Part shown: in pieces, positions 26,231 to 35,588 of the stretch
Numbering within the stretch: position 1 is the stretch's first letter
How the letters are laid out: every line of letters begins with the position of its first letter
Assembly: GCF_003853415.1 (NCBI RefSeq)
Contig: NZ_QTPP01000003.1
Coordinates: 248,001-312,000, forward strand
Direction: 5' to 3'
DNA: 64,000 nucleotides
Origin: Burkholderia sp. Bp9142
Lineage (GTDB): Bacteria; Pseudomonadota; Gammaproteobacteria; Burkholderiales; Burkholderiaceae
The notes under the pieces: model-generated
Database searches by the model: none
What the model was told of the DNA's origin: nothing
The model's input: only the letters and a program-made list of their open reading frames with translations
Program-made: the position numbers and the translations under genes

Positions 26231-27091
26231 ATGGCTGCCAATTTCGATGAACTCGCGTCCCGGATCCGGGCGCAATTTTCCGAACTGAGCCCGCAATTCC
26301 AGGCGGGCGCTGCATTTCTGCTCGATCATCCCGACGAGGTCGCCACCTCGTCGATGCGCAAGGTCGCGCAGCGCGCGCAGGTTCAACCCGCGTCGCTCGT
26401 GCGGCTCGCGCAGCAATTCGGTTTCCCCGGCTGGAACGAGTTGCGCGACCTGTGCGTCGCGCGCGTGCGCGCGCGTCCCGAGCCGCTCACGCAGCGTGCG
26501 CGCTCGCTCGTGCGGCCCGACGCGAAGGCGTCGCTCGCGCATGACCTGCTTGCCGCGCAACAACACAACCTGTCGGCCACCGCCGCGCAGAACGAGCACG
26601 CGCTCGTCGATGCCGCGAAACTGATCCGCAAGGCGTCGCACGTGCATGTCGCGGGGTTTCGCTCGTGCTATCCGGTCGCATTCGGCTTCGTGTACGGCTA
26701 TCGGCTGTTCCGTCCGACCGTGTCGCTGCTCAACGGCGTCGCCGGTTCGCTCGAAATGGAGCTGAGGACGATCGCGAAGCAGAGCGTGACCGTCGTCGTC
26801 AGCTTCGCGCCGTATTCGGCGGAAGCGACGCGCGTCGCGCAGGCGGCGAAAGCGCAGGGCAGCAAGATCGTCGCGATCACCGACAGCGCGGTGTCGCCGA
26901 TCGCGCTGCACGCGGATGCGCAACTGATCTTCACGCACGACAGCCCGTCGTTCTTCCCGTCGCTGGTGGCCGCGCACGCGATGGCCGAAGCGCTGGTCGC
27001 GCAGTTGCTGGCACTGGAAGGCAGCGATGCGATCGCGGCGCTCGAGCGCACGGAAGCGGAACTGCACGCGAAGGGCGCTTACGTCGTTTGA
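26231..27091 (+). CDS. MurR/RpiR-family transcriptional regulator
   Basis: A 286-residue regulator. The N-terminal helix-turn-helix (residues 1-77) has RAQFSELSPQFQAGAAFLLDHPDEVATSSM and VQPASLVRLAQQFGFPGWNELR. The C-terminal SIS sugar-phosphate domain (about 115-260) has HVAGFRSCYPVAFGF, VSFAPYSAEATRVAQAA and VAITDSAVSPIA. Members sense phosphosugars or related metabolites. No sugar pathway lies next door, so the target is unknown. It follows the YgiW-like gene by 55 bp in the same direction. Confidence 0.86.
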   Translation: MAANFDELASRIRAQFSELSPQFQAGAAFLLDHPDEVATSSMRKVAQRAQVQPASLVRLAQQFGFPGWNELRDLCVARVRARPEPLTQRARSLVRPDAKASLAHDLLAAQQHNLSATAAQNEHALVDAAKLIRKASHVHVAGFRSCYPVAFGFVYGYRLFRPTVSLLNGVAGSLEMELRTIAKQSVTVVVSFAPYSAEATRVAQAAKAQGSKIVAITDSAVSPIALHADAQLIFTHDSPSFFPSLVAAHAMAEALVAQLLALEGSDAIAALERTEAELHAKGAYVV

Positions 27092-27146
27092 CGCGGTACC
27101 TGCGGCTGCAATCCTGCGTCATTCACGATTCAACCGGACTCAACCG

Positions 27147-27421
27147 ATAACGTTCACATACGAGGTGAGCGACGCGGGCGTTCGCAAGCAGAGAACGTTC
27201 GCAAGCAGATCGTCGCGCCGCTCATCCGATTCAACGAAAGCAGGGCCGGCTCGAACGACTTCCGTTCGCTGGCCGTGGTCGTGACGGATGGCGTGCCGCA
27301 AGCCGTGCGCGACCTCGCCAATCCGGACGGCGTGCGGATCGACGGTCGCGCGATGCGCTTTTCCGAAGCCGTCACCGACGTGTTGCTCGGCATCGACGGC
27401 GGGCCACCCGCAGCGGAGTAG
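27147..27421 (+). pseudogene. broken small gene with a 17-bp tandem duplication
   Basis: The 17-bp block beginning GTTCGCAAGCAGA at 27180 is repeated at 27197, shifting the frame. Ignoring one copy restores a continuous reading: TFTYEVSDAGVRKQIVAPLIRFNESRAG, then NDFRSLAVVVTDG, then NPDGVRIDGRAMRFSEAVTDVLLGI, ending at TAG 27419-27421. The first half resembles the opening of Burkholderia GNAT acetyltransferases from memory. The second half does not continue that family, so it may also be an internal-deletion fusion. The expected start codon position reads ATA. I see no intact gene in 27092-27597. Confidence 0.5.
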
Positions 27422-27597
27422 GCGACTGCGGGCCGGCAGCGGACGGGCGGTGGCGCCGGCCCGCACGTTGCCGGCTGCCGGCCCGCAGTCGGCGCACCGG
27501 CTTTTTTCCTGTCGCGCGACGACATTTCGGCGAACGCTGAAACGTCGTGCGCATGACTGGCGTAAGCTCATCCGTCAACTTCTTCCGGGAGTCCGAG

Positions 27598-28458
27598 ATG
27601 ACCCGTTCCGATCTTCAAGCCCGCCACGCCGAGGCCTTCCGCGCACTGCATGCACGCCCTGGCGCCTTCATCATCCCGAACCCGTGGGACGCAGGCACCG
27701 CGCGCCTGCTTGCGATGGCCGGCTTCGAGGCGCTCGCGACCACGAGCGCCGGCTATGCCTTTTCGAAAGGTCAGCCCGACAATGCGATCGGCCGCGACGC
27801 GATGCTCGATCACATCGCCGAGATCGTCGCCGCGGGCGGCCTGCCCGTCAGCGCCGATCTCGAAAACGGCTTCGGCGACGCGCCCGACACGGTGGCCGAA
27901 ACGATCCGGCTCGCGGCCGAGGCCGGCGCGGTCGGCGGCTCGATCGAGGACGCGACGGGCCGCGCCGACGCGCCGATCTACGCGCGCGAAGCGGCGATCG
28001 AGCGCATTGCGGCGGCGGTCGACGCGGCGCGCGCGCTGCCGTTTCCGTTCACGCTGACCGCGCGGTGCGAAAACTACCTGCACGGCCGCGACGACCTCGC
28101 CGACACGATCGCGCGGCTCGTCGCCTATCGCGACGCGGGCGCCGACGTGCTGTATGCGCCGGGCATCACCGATGCGGACGAAATCGCGGCGGTGACGCAG
28201 GCGGTCGGCGCGCCCGTGAACGTCGTGATGGGGCTGCGGGGCGGGTTGCTGAGCCTCGATGCGCTGGCGGCGCTCGGCGTGAAGCGCGTGAGCGTCGGCG
28301 GCGCGCTGGCGCGGGCCGCGCTCGGCGCGTTCCTGCGCGCCGCGAAGGAGATGGCGCAGGAGGGCACGTTTACGTTCACGCAAGCGGCCGTGCCGGGGCG
28401 CGATATCAACCGCTGGTTTGCGGCACCGGATAATTCACCGGTTTTATTCGGGGAATGA
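27598..28458 (+). CDS. isocitrate lyase / PEP mutase superfamily protein
   Basis: A 286-residue TIM-barrel protein of the PEP mutase/2-methylisocitrate lyase superfamily. FIIPNPWDAGTARLLAMAGFEALATTS opens the barrel, LPVSADLENGFGD carries the metal-site Asp, and GSIEDATG and TLTARCENYLHG follow. The KKCGH catalytic motif of isocitrate lyase is absent, so lyase activity on isocitrate is not implied. Relatives often act on 2-oxo-acid phosphonates or carboxyvinyl compounds or are uncharacterised. Start 27598 has GGGAG 7 bp upstream. Stands alone. Confidence 0.82.
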   Translation: MTRSDLQARHAEAFRALHARPGAFIIPNPWDAGTARLLAMAGFEALATTSAGYAFSKGQPDNAIGRDAMLDHIAEIVAAGGLPVSADLENGFGDAPDTVAETIRLAAEAGAVGGSIEDATGRADAPIYAREAAIERIAAAVDAARALPFPFTLTARCENYLHGRDDLADTIARLVAYRDAGADVLYAPGITDADEIAAVTQAVGAPVNVVMGLRGGLLSLDALAALGVKRVSVGGALARAALGAFLRAAKEMAQEGTFTFTQAAVPGRDINRWFAAPDNSPVLFGE

Positions 28459-28796
28459 GCGAAAGTAAATCGTGGGATCGTTCCCAGTGGAAAGTTTGAT
28501 TGACTATAATCAACCGACTCCGCGTCCGGATTAATCGGCGGTGACGACGCAAAATACATCGTCTATTCTCTGCATTCCGCCCGTTTGACCGGAGCCGGCG
28601 CGCAAGCCGTGCCGGATCGGGCGATCGAGTGTGCGCCATGCGCGTCGATGCCGCGCATTGTTGCATTTTCCGGCCAGTACATTTTTTTGTGCGCGGGAGT
28701 TGCCGTCCGATTTTTTGATTGATAATCTGCGGCACGTTCGAATGAACGGTTGGTGGGCCGCCGATAATATCGATATATAAAAATGCTGAGAGAGCG
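28459..28796. other. 338-bp A+T-richer intergenic stretch with small palindromes
   Basis: No gene is supported. It holds TTGATT-N6-AATCAA at 28496-28513 and TGGGA-N4-TCCCA near 28474-28487, either of which could be a regulator site or part of a terminator. The stretch is noticeably less GC-rich than its flanks. Confidence 0.4.
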
Positions 28797-29063
28797 ATGA
28801 CGATCCGAGAAAATCAACGCTTCAGGTTGCGCGTCGGCGATGTCGTGACGCTGAAAACGGGCGGGCCGCGCATGACCGTCACCTATGCCGGGCCGGTCGT
28901 GTTCGACGACGGCGACTGGCTGATCTGCCAGTGGTTCGATGAACACGGCGAATTCCGGCAGGAAATGTTCCATCACGACACGGTGGTGCCCGAGCCGCGC
29001 GCGATTTCGGCCGGACGCGTACGCATGCGGATGCAGTCGCACCGCTACCGGTCGGCTGCCTGA
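28797..29063 (+). CDS. small YodC-like (DUF2158) protein
   Basis: An 88-residue protein. FRLRVGDVVTLKTGGPRMTV followed by DDGDWLICQWFDEHGEFRQEMFHHDTVV matches the small beta-barrel DUF2158 family (E. coli YodC), whose function is unknown. GAGAGA precedes the ATG. Soluble, no signal peptide. It lies 101 bp before the P450 gene on the same strand, but nothing links their functions. Confidence 0.78.
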   Translation: MTIRENQRFRLRVGDVVTLKTGGPRMTVTYAGPVVFDDGDWLICQWFDEHGEFRQEMFHHDTVVPEPRAISAGRVRMRMQSHRYRSAA

Positions 29064-29164
29064 CCGCCAGCTGTCGTCGCGATGCGGCCACGCCCGGTGC
29101 CCGCGCCGCGACATTTCACGCCAGCCCGAAACATGCGGCGGCGCGCCGCGCCGATACTGTCCGC

Positions 29165-30340
29165 ATGAACCCGACCGATCCCATCGCAGCGGTCACGCAC
29201 CGCGATCCCTATCCCTACTACGCGGCGCTCGTCGACGGGCCGCCGCTCGCGTTCGAAGCCACGCTCGGCCTGTGGGTCGCGAGCCGCGCGGCCGCCGTGA
29301 CGGCCGTGCTCGGTCATCCGGCCTGCCGCGTGCGCCCGCTGGACGCGCCCGTGCCGCCTGCGTTGCGCGGCACGACGGCCGGCGCGCTGTTCGGCGAGCT
29401 GGTGCGCATGAATGACGGCGCGTCGCGGCACGACCTGCCGAAGCAGGCGCTGCGCACGGCGCTCGCGCCGATCGACACGGCTGCGCTGCGCGACCGCGCC
29501 GCGCAGCTTGCCGCGCGGCGCTTGCCGGCGCCGGGCGATGCCGGCGCGCTGAACGCGTGGTGCCTGACGGTGCCCGTCTGCGCGGTTGCCGATCTGCTCG
29601 GCTTCGACGAGGCGCGGCTCGACGAGATCGCGGCGCAGGTCGTCGATTTCGTCGCCGCGCTGTCGCCGCTGTCGGATGCCGCGGCACTGGCCCGCGCGAG
29701 CGACGCGGCGCGGCGGTTGCTCGACCGGATGACGGAGCGCGTCGCGCAGACGCATGCGCACGACGGCACGCTCGTCGCGGCCGTGCAGCAGGCGGCCCGC
29801 GCGTCGGGCTGGCAGGCAAGCGGTGCGCTGGTCGCGAATCTCGTCGGGCTGCTGTCGCAGACCTGCGAAGCGACCGCCGCGTGGCTCGGCAATGCGCTGG
29901 TGGCATGGCACGGGGCAGTGGAAGCGGGCGCCGCGCGCGTCGCGCCGGACGCCGCCGCGCTCGACGCATTCGTTGCTGAAGCCGGGCGCTTCGATTCGCC
30001 GGTGCAGAACACGCGCCGCTTCGTCGCAGCGCGCACGACGATCGAAGGCGTGACCGTCGAAGCCGGCGACGCGATCCTCGTCGTGCTTGCCGCCGCGAAC
30101 CGCGACCCGGCCGTGCATCGCGATCCGCACCGGCTGATGCCCGGCCGCGCGGCCGGGCCGAATTTCGGCTTCGGCACGGGGCCGCATGGGTGCCCGGGCG
30201 AGCGAATCGCGCGGGCCGTGACGGCGGGGGCGTTCGGGGCGTGGCTACGTGCGGGTGGCGGGCCGCCGCGCGGCGGGCTGGCGTGGCATTACCACGCGTC
30301 GACCAACGTCAGGATGCCGAGGTTCGACGCAGTGCGGTAA
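29165..30340 (+). CDS. cytochrome P450
   Basis: A 391-residue soluble bacterial P450. The heme-binding loop FGFGTGPHGCPGERIA places the thiolate at Cys343. The I-helix reads SQTCEATAAWLGN, retaining an acidic-Ala/Thr oxygen-activation pattern in weakened form. The ExxR helix is hard to see; EAGRFDSPVQNTRRF follows it as usual. Length is typical of class I enzymes. No ferredoxin or reductase gene is adjacent, so electrons must come from elsewhere. Substrate unknown. Confidence 0.85.
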   Translation: MNPTDPIAAVTHRDPYPYYAALVDGPPLAFEATLGLWVASRAAAVTAVLGHPACRVRPLDAPVPPALRGTTAGALFGELVRMNDGASRHDLPKQALRTALAPIDTAALRDRAAQLAARRLPAPGDAGALNAWCLTVPVCAVADLLGFDEARLDEIAAQVVDFVAALSPLSDAAALARASDAARRLLDRMTERVAQTHAHDGTLVAAVQQAARASGWQASGALVANLVGLLSQTCEATAAWLGNALVAWHGAVEAGAARVAPDAAALDAFVAEAGRFDSPVQNTRRFVAARTTIEGVTVEAGDAILVVLAAANRDPAVHRDPHRLMPGRAAGPNFGFGTGPHGCPGERIARAVTAGAFGAWLRAGGGPPRGGLAWHYHASTNVRMPRFDAVR

Positions 30341-30355
30341 CGGGGAAAGAGGGAC

Positions 30356-30682
30356 TTAACGGCAGCCTTGCTTCTCCGCCCATTGTTCCTGGGCGGCGAC
30401 GCGGCGCTGCACGCGCTCGACGAGACCGGTCGAGAAGGTCCGCATGCTGATGCCGCGGCGTTTGGCGAGGATGGTTTGCGCGACGTCGGTTTGCGGGTTC
30501 GGCTGGCATGCCCAGTACAGTGTCATCAGCCAGCCGATGCCGGTCCACCCGAACAGCGCGTTGAACATCGCGACCGTCAGCTTGTCGTGCCGGCCGCGCC
30601 GGTCGGCAATGACCGCCGGCAGAAAATAGATCGCGATCGCGGCCACCGAACCGGCCACTTGAATCAGGACTGCGTTCTGCAT
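30356..30682 (-). CDS. superinfection-immunity-family membrane protein
   Basis: A 108-residue protein with two membrane helices: residues about 8-28 (AGSVAAIAIYFLPAVIA) and 41-60 (VAMFNALFGWTGIGWLMTLYWA). FLPAVIADRRGR plus FNALFGWTGIGWL is the signature of the Imm_superinfect family, named after phage T4 Imm, though chromosomal members have no proven anti-phage role. The start at 30682 has GGAG upstream. A cytoplasmic tail of about 45 charged residues follows. It converges on the P450 gene. Confidence 0.8.
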   Translation of the reverse strand: MQNAVLIQVAGSVAAIAIYFLPAVIADRRGRHDKLTVAMFNALFGWTGIGWLMTLYWACQPNPQTDVAQTILAKRRGISMRTFSTGLVERVQRRVAAQEQWAEKQGCR

Positions 30683-30772
30683 GTTGCTGCTCCATCCCAA
30701 CTGCAATGGGACCGATTGTCGCGCTTTTTCCGTTCGTGTGCTGGCAATTGATTGTTGCGTTTTTAGTGACGA

Positions 30773-31192
30773 TCAGCCCGCTTCGGCATCCGCCGGCTGC
30801 ACTTCGTTGCTCAGCGAGAAACCTTCGTCGAGCCAGCCGGTGATGCCGCCGATCATCAGCTTCACCGGCCGGCCGAGGCGCGCGAGCCGGATCGCCGCGC
30901 GCGCGGCGCCGTTGCAGTGCGGGCCCGCGCAGTACACGACGAACAGCGTGCCGGCCGGATGGCCGGCGAGCTTGCCGGCGATGATCTTGCGGTGCGGCAG
31001 GTTGCGTGCGCCGGGCACGTGGCCGGCCGCAAATTGCTCCGGACTCCGCACGTCGAGCAGCACGAAATCGGGCGCGCCGGACGCGAATGCATCGTGCACG
31101 TCCCAGCAATCGGTCTCGAAGCGCAGCGACGCTTCGAAGTGCGCGAGGGCGGCGGCGCTGTCGGCGGCGGGGACGTCGGTGACGTATGACAT
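30773..31192 (-). CDS. rhodanese-domain protein
   Basis: A 139-residue single-domain sulfurtransferase. DFVLLDVRSPEQFAAGHVPGARNLPHRKI is the rhodanese core, and VVYCAGPHCNGA contains the active-site Cys loop; IGGITGWLDEGF closes the domain. It can carry persulfide sulfur. It is divergent from the FtrA-like regulator by 111 bp. The same rhodanese/FtrA pairing occurs in other proteobacteria, so FtrA probably controls it. Confidence 0.88.
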   Translation of the reverse strand: MSYVTDVPAADSAAALAHFEASLRFETDCWDVHDAFASGAPDFVLLDVRSPEQFAAGHVPGARNLPHRKIIAGKLAGHPAGTLFVVYCAGPHCNGAARAAIRLARLGRPVKLMIGGITGWLDEGFSLSNEVQPADAEAG

Positions 31193-31303
31193 GAAAGGCG
31201 CTCCTGAGGAACGGCGCGGAATGCGCCGGAATGAGGGGCAGTATCGCGGTTCCGCAGCTTTTCCGGCAGTGGCGCGATCGACAAGTTCCGGTAACATCGC
31301 GCC

Positions 31304-32278
31304 ATGCACAATCATCTCGTCGTCGCGCTCGCCTACGATCGCCTCTGCACCTTCGAATTCGGCTGCGTGGTCGAACTGTTCGCCCTCGAACGCCCCGAGC
31401 TCGGGGTCGACTGGTATCGCTTCGCGGTCTGCGCGAGCGAGCCGGGGCCCGTGCGCGCGGCGGGCGGCATCACGGTCGCCGCGCCTTACCGGCTCGCGAT
31501 GCTCGATCGCGCGGATACCATCGTGATTCCCGGCTGGCGCGATCCGGATGAACCGCCGCCGGAACCGTTGCTGAAGAAACTGCGGGCCGCGCATCGCCGC
31601 GGCGCGCGGCTCTGCTCGATCTGCTCGGGCGTGTTCGTGCTGGCGGCGGCCGGCGTGCTCGACGGCCTCACGGTGACGACCCACTGGCGCTATGCGGAGA
31701 AACTGCAGGCGCGCTATCCGGCGCTGCGCGTGAATCCCGATGCGCTTTACGTCGACGAAGGGCAGGTCGTCACGTCGGCCGGGTCGGCGGCGGGGCTCGA
31801 CATGCTGCTGCATCTCGTGCGCCGCGATCACGGCGGCGCGATCGCGAACCGGGTCGCACAGCGCCTCGTGCTGCCACCGCATCGCGACGGCGGCCAGGCG
31901 CAGTTCGTGCCGCGCCCGGTGGCGCCGGGCGGCACCGACCGGCTCGCGAAGCTGATCGACTGGATGCGCGCGCACGCGGCCGAGCCGCACACGCTCGCGT
32001 CGCTCGCCGCACAGGCCGCGATGAGCACGCGCACGCTGCAGCGCCAGTTCGCGGATGCGACGGGGATGTCGCCGCTCGCATGGCTGATCCGCGAGCGCGT
32101 GAACGTCGCGAAGGACATGCTCGAAGCGCATCCCGGGCTGTCGCTCGCGCAGGTCGCGGCGCGCGCGGGGTTCGGTTCCGAGGAATCGCTGCGCCGGCAT
32201 TTCCGGCGCGTCGCGGCGACGAGCCCGGCCGCATACCGGCGCGGGATGGATCGCGGCGTCAGACCGCCGGACGCGTGA
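31304..32278 (+). CDS. ftrA: FtrA-type GlxA/AraC transcriptional regulator
   Basis: A 324-residue regulator. The N-terminal DJ-1/PfpI-like domain has ARLCSICSGVFVLAAAGVLDG with the conserved Cys, and TTHWRYAEKL. The C-terminal AraC helix-turn-helix has LASLAAQAAMSTRTLQRQFADATGMSPLAWL and LAQVAARAGFGSEESLRRHFRR. It is divergent from the rhodanese gene, its likely target. The effector is unknown. Confidence 0.87.
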   Translation: MHNHLVVALAYDRLCTFEFGCVVELFALERPELGVDWYRFAVCASEPGPVRAAGGITVAAPYRLAMLDRADTIVIPGWRDPDEPPPEPLLKKLRAAHRRGARLCSICSGVFVLAAAGVLDGLTVTTHWRYAEKLQARYPALRVNPDALYVDEGQVVTSAGSAAGLDMLLHLVRRDHGGAIANRVAQRLVLPPHRDGGQAQFVPRPVAPGGTDRLAKLIDWMRAHAAEPHTLASLAAQAAMSTRTLQRQFADATGMSPLAWLIRERVNVAKDMLEAHPGLSLAQVAARAGFGSEESLRRHFRRVAATSPAAYRRGMDRGVRPPDA

Positions 32279-32450
32279 GCGTCGCGTCTTCTCCTGCCTC
32301 AGCGGCGCCCGGCCGTCGGTCGCTTCTTGCTGACTTCAAGCGCGCGTAAGATGGCGGTCGCCGTGCGGCGATCCGATCCACGCATGCCGCGCATCCCGCG
32401 CCGCTGCAGGAAGCCGCCATTGATCCCTCACAACGACAAGGACAATCACC

Positions 32451-33179
32451 ATGGGCCTGCTGGGAAAGCTGTTCGGAAAGAAGCCGCGTGACGAAGCCGC
32501 GTCGCCCGCGCCGTCGGCCGGAGCGCCAGACGCCCCGGAAGCATCCGAAGCGGCCGGGCAGAACGGCCCCGACATCGCGCCCGAACTCGCGCCCGCGCTG
32601 AACGCATTCCAGGCCGGCCGGCACGAGGCCGCGATCGCGGCGGCCGCGCCGCACGCGGAGCGGCTGGCCGATGCGGCGCGCCTGTGCGCGCTGTCGTACT
32701 CGGCGATGAAGCGTTACCCGGATGCGTTTCCGTACTGGCTCGCGTTGTTCGAGCACGAGCCGAGCGCGCACAACGCGGTGCAGCTCGCGACGACGTCCGT
32801 GATGTGCGACGAAGTGGAGCGCGGCGAAGCGTGGATGCAGAAGGCCGCCGAGGTCAATCACGACACGCACGAGCAGTCGGATGTCGCCGCGCGCGTGAAC
32901 TTCATCTCCGCGCTGATGCAAGGCGGCCACCTGCGCGAGGCGCTGCCGCATCTCGCATGGGTGCGCGACGTGTACGGCCATGTGCGCATCACCGATTCGA
33001 CCTTCCTCTACATGCGCGGCATTCCGTTCTTTTCTTCCTTCCTCGAGAACAGTCTCGAGATCCTGAAGGCCACGCAGCCGGCCGACGCGATCGCGCCGTG
33101 GTACGGCGAACTGAAGGGCAAGCTCGACGAAGAAGGCGAGGCGCAGCTTGCCGCGTGGGTCGGTCAGCTGGCGGCGTAA
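32451..33179 (+). CDS. hypothetical TPR-like cytoplasmic protein
   Basis: A 242-residue protein. The N-terminus (MGLLGKLFGKKP) resembles a short amphipathic membrane-touching segment. A Pro/Ala-rich linker follows, then helical repeats of tetratricopeptide character (ALNAFQAGRHEAAIAAAAPHAERL, then LCALSYSAMKRYPDAFPYWLALFEHEP, then LMQGGHLREALPHL). The family is not recognised. It is convergent with the arginine decarboxylase and separate from the FtrA gene. Confidence 0.7.
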   Translation: MGLLGKLFGKKPRDEAASPAPSAGAPDAPEASEAAGQNGPDIAPELAPALNAFQAGRHEAAIAAAAPHAERLADAARLCALSYSAMKRYPDAFPYWLALFEHEPSAHNAVQLATTSVMCDEVERGEAWMQKAAEVNHDTHEQSDVAARVNFISALMQGGHLREALPHLAWVRDVYGHVRITDSTFLYMRGIPFFSSFLENSLEILKATQPADAIAPWYGELKGKLDEEGEAQLAAWVGQLAA

Positions 33180-33245
33180 CCGGCGGGTCATCCCGCGTCG
33201 CGATGCCGGCCGCGTCCTGCCGGCGCGGCGTCGCGACGCGCGTGC

Positions 33246-35585
33246 TCAGCGCGTGTTGGTATCGCGTGCGGTTTCCTTGATGCACGCGATCCGGTACACG
33301 CCGTCCTCGACTTCGACGCCGTGCGTGTCGTGCGTGAAGCCGGGGAAGCGCAGGTCGAACTGCTCGAGCGCCTTCAGGTAGCCGAGCAGCGGGCCATCGG
33401 CCGGCCCCGCGTTCTCGCCGGGCATCAGCAGCGGGATGCCCGGCGGATAGGGCACGACGCCCGTCGCGACGGTGCGGCCCGCCATCTCCGCCAGTTCCAG
33501 CATCTCGATGTCGTTGTGCACGAGGTGCTCGAACGCCTCGGCCGGGCTGAAGTCGGGCTGCGGCAGCGTCGAGAAGCCGCGGGACATCATCTCGGTCGTC
33601 TTCAGGTCGCTCATCGCGCTGAACATCAGGTCGCACAGCTCGCGCAGGCCGAGCTTGCCGTAGCGATCCGGATAGCGCGCGGCGAGTTCCGGCAGCGCCT
33701 GTTCGAGCGGCGCGTTCGCGTCGTAGTCGCGCTTGAAGTCGAGCAGCGTGTTGACGAGCGTGCCCCACTTGCCCTTCGTCACGCCGAGCGAGAACAGGAA
33801 CAGGATCGTGAAGTCGGTCGTCTTCTCGACGACGATCCCGTGCCGGTCCAGATACGCGGTGACGACCGACGCCGGAATGCCGACCGGCATCAGCCCGCCG
33901 TGCGGCGCGACGCCCGGCGTGACGATCGACACCTTGATCGGATCGAGCATGCAGTAGTCGTCCTCGATCTCGCCGAAGCCGTGCCACGTATCGCCCGGAT
34001 GCAGCACCCAGCACGACGGATCGGTGGCGAGCAGCGTTTCGTCCGCTTCATGGAAGCGCACGCGCCGGCCCGTCTTGCGATCGACCACGGTGTCCGGCTG
34101 CCAGCCGTTGAAGAACCAGTCGTCGTTCTCCTCGCATTCCGCATGCAGCCGCGCGAGCATCCGGCGGAACGAGACGGCCTCGCGGATCGCGTCGGTCGTC
34201 AGCGCCTCGCCGCCGGGGCCGTCCATCATCGCGGCGCTCACGTCGTTCGACGCGATGATCGCGTAGTTCGGCGACGTCGACGCATGCATCATGTACGCCT
34301 CGTTGAAGCGCGCATGCTCGATCGGGTTGCGGCCGTCGCGGACATGGATGAACGACGCCTGCGACAGCGCGGCGAGCAGCTTGTGCGTCGATTGCGTCGC
34401 GAACACGGTCGGCTTGCTCGCGTCGTGCTGCGACGGATCGCCGTGCATCGCGTGACGGTCGCGGTAGATCGGGTTGAAGCGTGCATAGCCGTACCACGCT
34501 TCGTCGAAATGCAGCCGGTCGACGCTCTGGCCGAGCAGTTCCTCGACGCGCGCGACGTTGTAGCAGAGACCGTCGTAGGTCGAGTTCGTGATCAGCGCAT
34601 GCACGGGCGTCGGATCGATGCCGTCGCGGCCGCGCACCAGCGGGTTCGCGTCGATCGCGAGGCGCACGGCGGCGGCCGTGAGCCGTTCCGGCATGATCGG
34701 CCCGATGATCCCGTAATGGTTGCGCGACGGAATCAGGTAGGTCGGGATCGCGCCGGACATCGTCATCGCATGCTCGGCCGACTTGTGGCAGTTGCGGTCG
34801 CACAGCGCGACCTGGTTGCGTGTGACGCTCGCCATCAGGATCACGCGGTTCGACATCGACGAGCCGTTCGTCACGTGATACGTGCGGTGTGCGCCGAACA
34901 CGCGCGCCGCGTAGCGTTCGCTTTCGCCGATCGGGCCCGAGTGGTCGAGCAGCGAGCCGAGTTCGCCGACCGAGATCGACAGGTCCGAGCGGAACAGCGC
35001 TTCGCCGAAGAATTCGAAGTACGCGCGGCCGACCGGCGATTTCAGGAACGCGGTGCCGCCGGTGTGGCCCGGCGTGTGCCACGAGTATTCGTACACGCGC
35101 GAGAACTGCGCGAGTGCGCGGAACATCGGCGGCAGCACGGTCTCGCGATAGCGTTCGATCGCGGCGACGATCCGCCCGCCGATGAAGGCGGTGGTGTCCT
35201 CCAGCAGCCAGATGAAGTCGTCGGCCTTGCGCATCGCGTCGACGGGAATCGCGGCCGCGCTCGCCCGGCTCGCGAGCAGGAACACCGGCACCGTCGCGTT
35301 GCGCGCGCGCATCGCGTCGAGCACGGCCTGCGCGGGTGCATGACCGGGATCGTTGCCGAGTTCCCAGTTGAGCAGCAGGCACTGGATCGCGGGATCGGCG
35401 TCGACCACCGCGCGCGCGTCTTCGGCGGACGTCGCGATCACGACGTCGACGAGCCGCGTGCGCAATTCTTCGGCGAGCGCGCTGGCCGCGCGTCCGGTGG
35501 CCGTGCGTTCGTCGATGTCGTGCTGCACGAGCAGCGCCTTCATGCCGAGGCGGCGGAACGCCGGTTGGGTCAAGGAAGCGGTCAT
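33246..35585 (-). CDS. adiA: arginine decarboxylase, AdiA type
   Basis: A 779-residue PLP enzyme of the class I Orn/Lys/Arg decarboxylases. An N-terminal wing domain starts MKALLVQHDIDERTATGRA after a 14-residue extension. The PLP-binding core has HVTNGSSMSNR, RNCHKS, HFDEAWYGYARFNPIY and the Schiff-base lysine in ATQSTHKLLAALSQASFIH. The sequence is much closer to E. coli AdiA than to CadA or SpeF. It consumes a proton in making agmatine from arginine. The antiporter gene lies 3 bp upstream on the same strand, giving an arginine-dependent acid-resistance operon. Start 35585 has GGGGGAA at a good distance; 35543 is an alternative. Confidence 0.9.
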   Translation of the reverse strand: MTASLTQPAFRRLGMKALLVQHDIDERTATGRAASALAEELRTRLVDVVIATSAEDARAVVDADPAIQCLLLNWELGNDPGHAPAQAVLDAMRARNATVPVFLLASRASAAAIPVDAMRKADDFIWLLEDTTAFIGGRIVAAIERYRETVLPPMFRALAQFSRVYEYSWHTPGHTGGTAFLKSPVGRAYFEFFGEALFRSDLSISVGELGSLLDHSGPIGESERYAARVFGAHRTYHVTNGSSMSNRVILMASVTRNQVALCDRNCHKSAEHAMTMSGAIPTYLIPSRNHYGIIGPIMPERLTAAAVRLAIDANPLVRGRDGIDPTPVHALITNSTYDGLCYNVARVEELLGQSVDRLHFDEAWYGYARFNPIYRDRHAMHGDPSQHDASKPTVFATQSTHKLLAALSQASFIHVRDGRNPIEHARFNEAYMMHASTSPNYAIIASNDVSAAMMDGPGGEALTTDAIREAVSFRRMLARLHAECEENDDWFFNGWQPDTVVDRKTGRRVRFHEADETLLATDPSCWVLHPGDTWHGFGEIEDDYCMLDPIKVSIVTPGVAPHGGLMPVGIPASVVTAYLDRHGIVVEKTTDFTILFLFSLGVTKGKWGTLVNTLLDFKRDYDANAPLEQALPELAARYPDRYGKLGLRELCDLMFSAMSDLKTTEMMSRGFSTLPQPDFSPAEAFEHLVHNDIEMLELAEMAGRTVATGVVPYPPGIPLLMPGENAGPADGPLLGYLKALEQFDLRFPGFTHDTHGVEVEDGVYRIACIKETARDTNTR

Positions 35586-35588
35586 GGG

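Noticed and set aside
29165-30706. P450 and superinfection-immunity gene considered as one functional unit
   Set aside because: They are convergent, with no shared promoter or known link.
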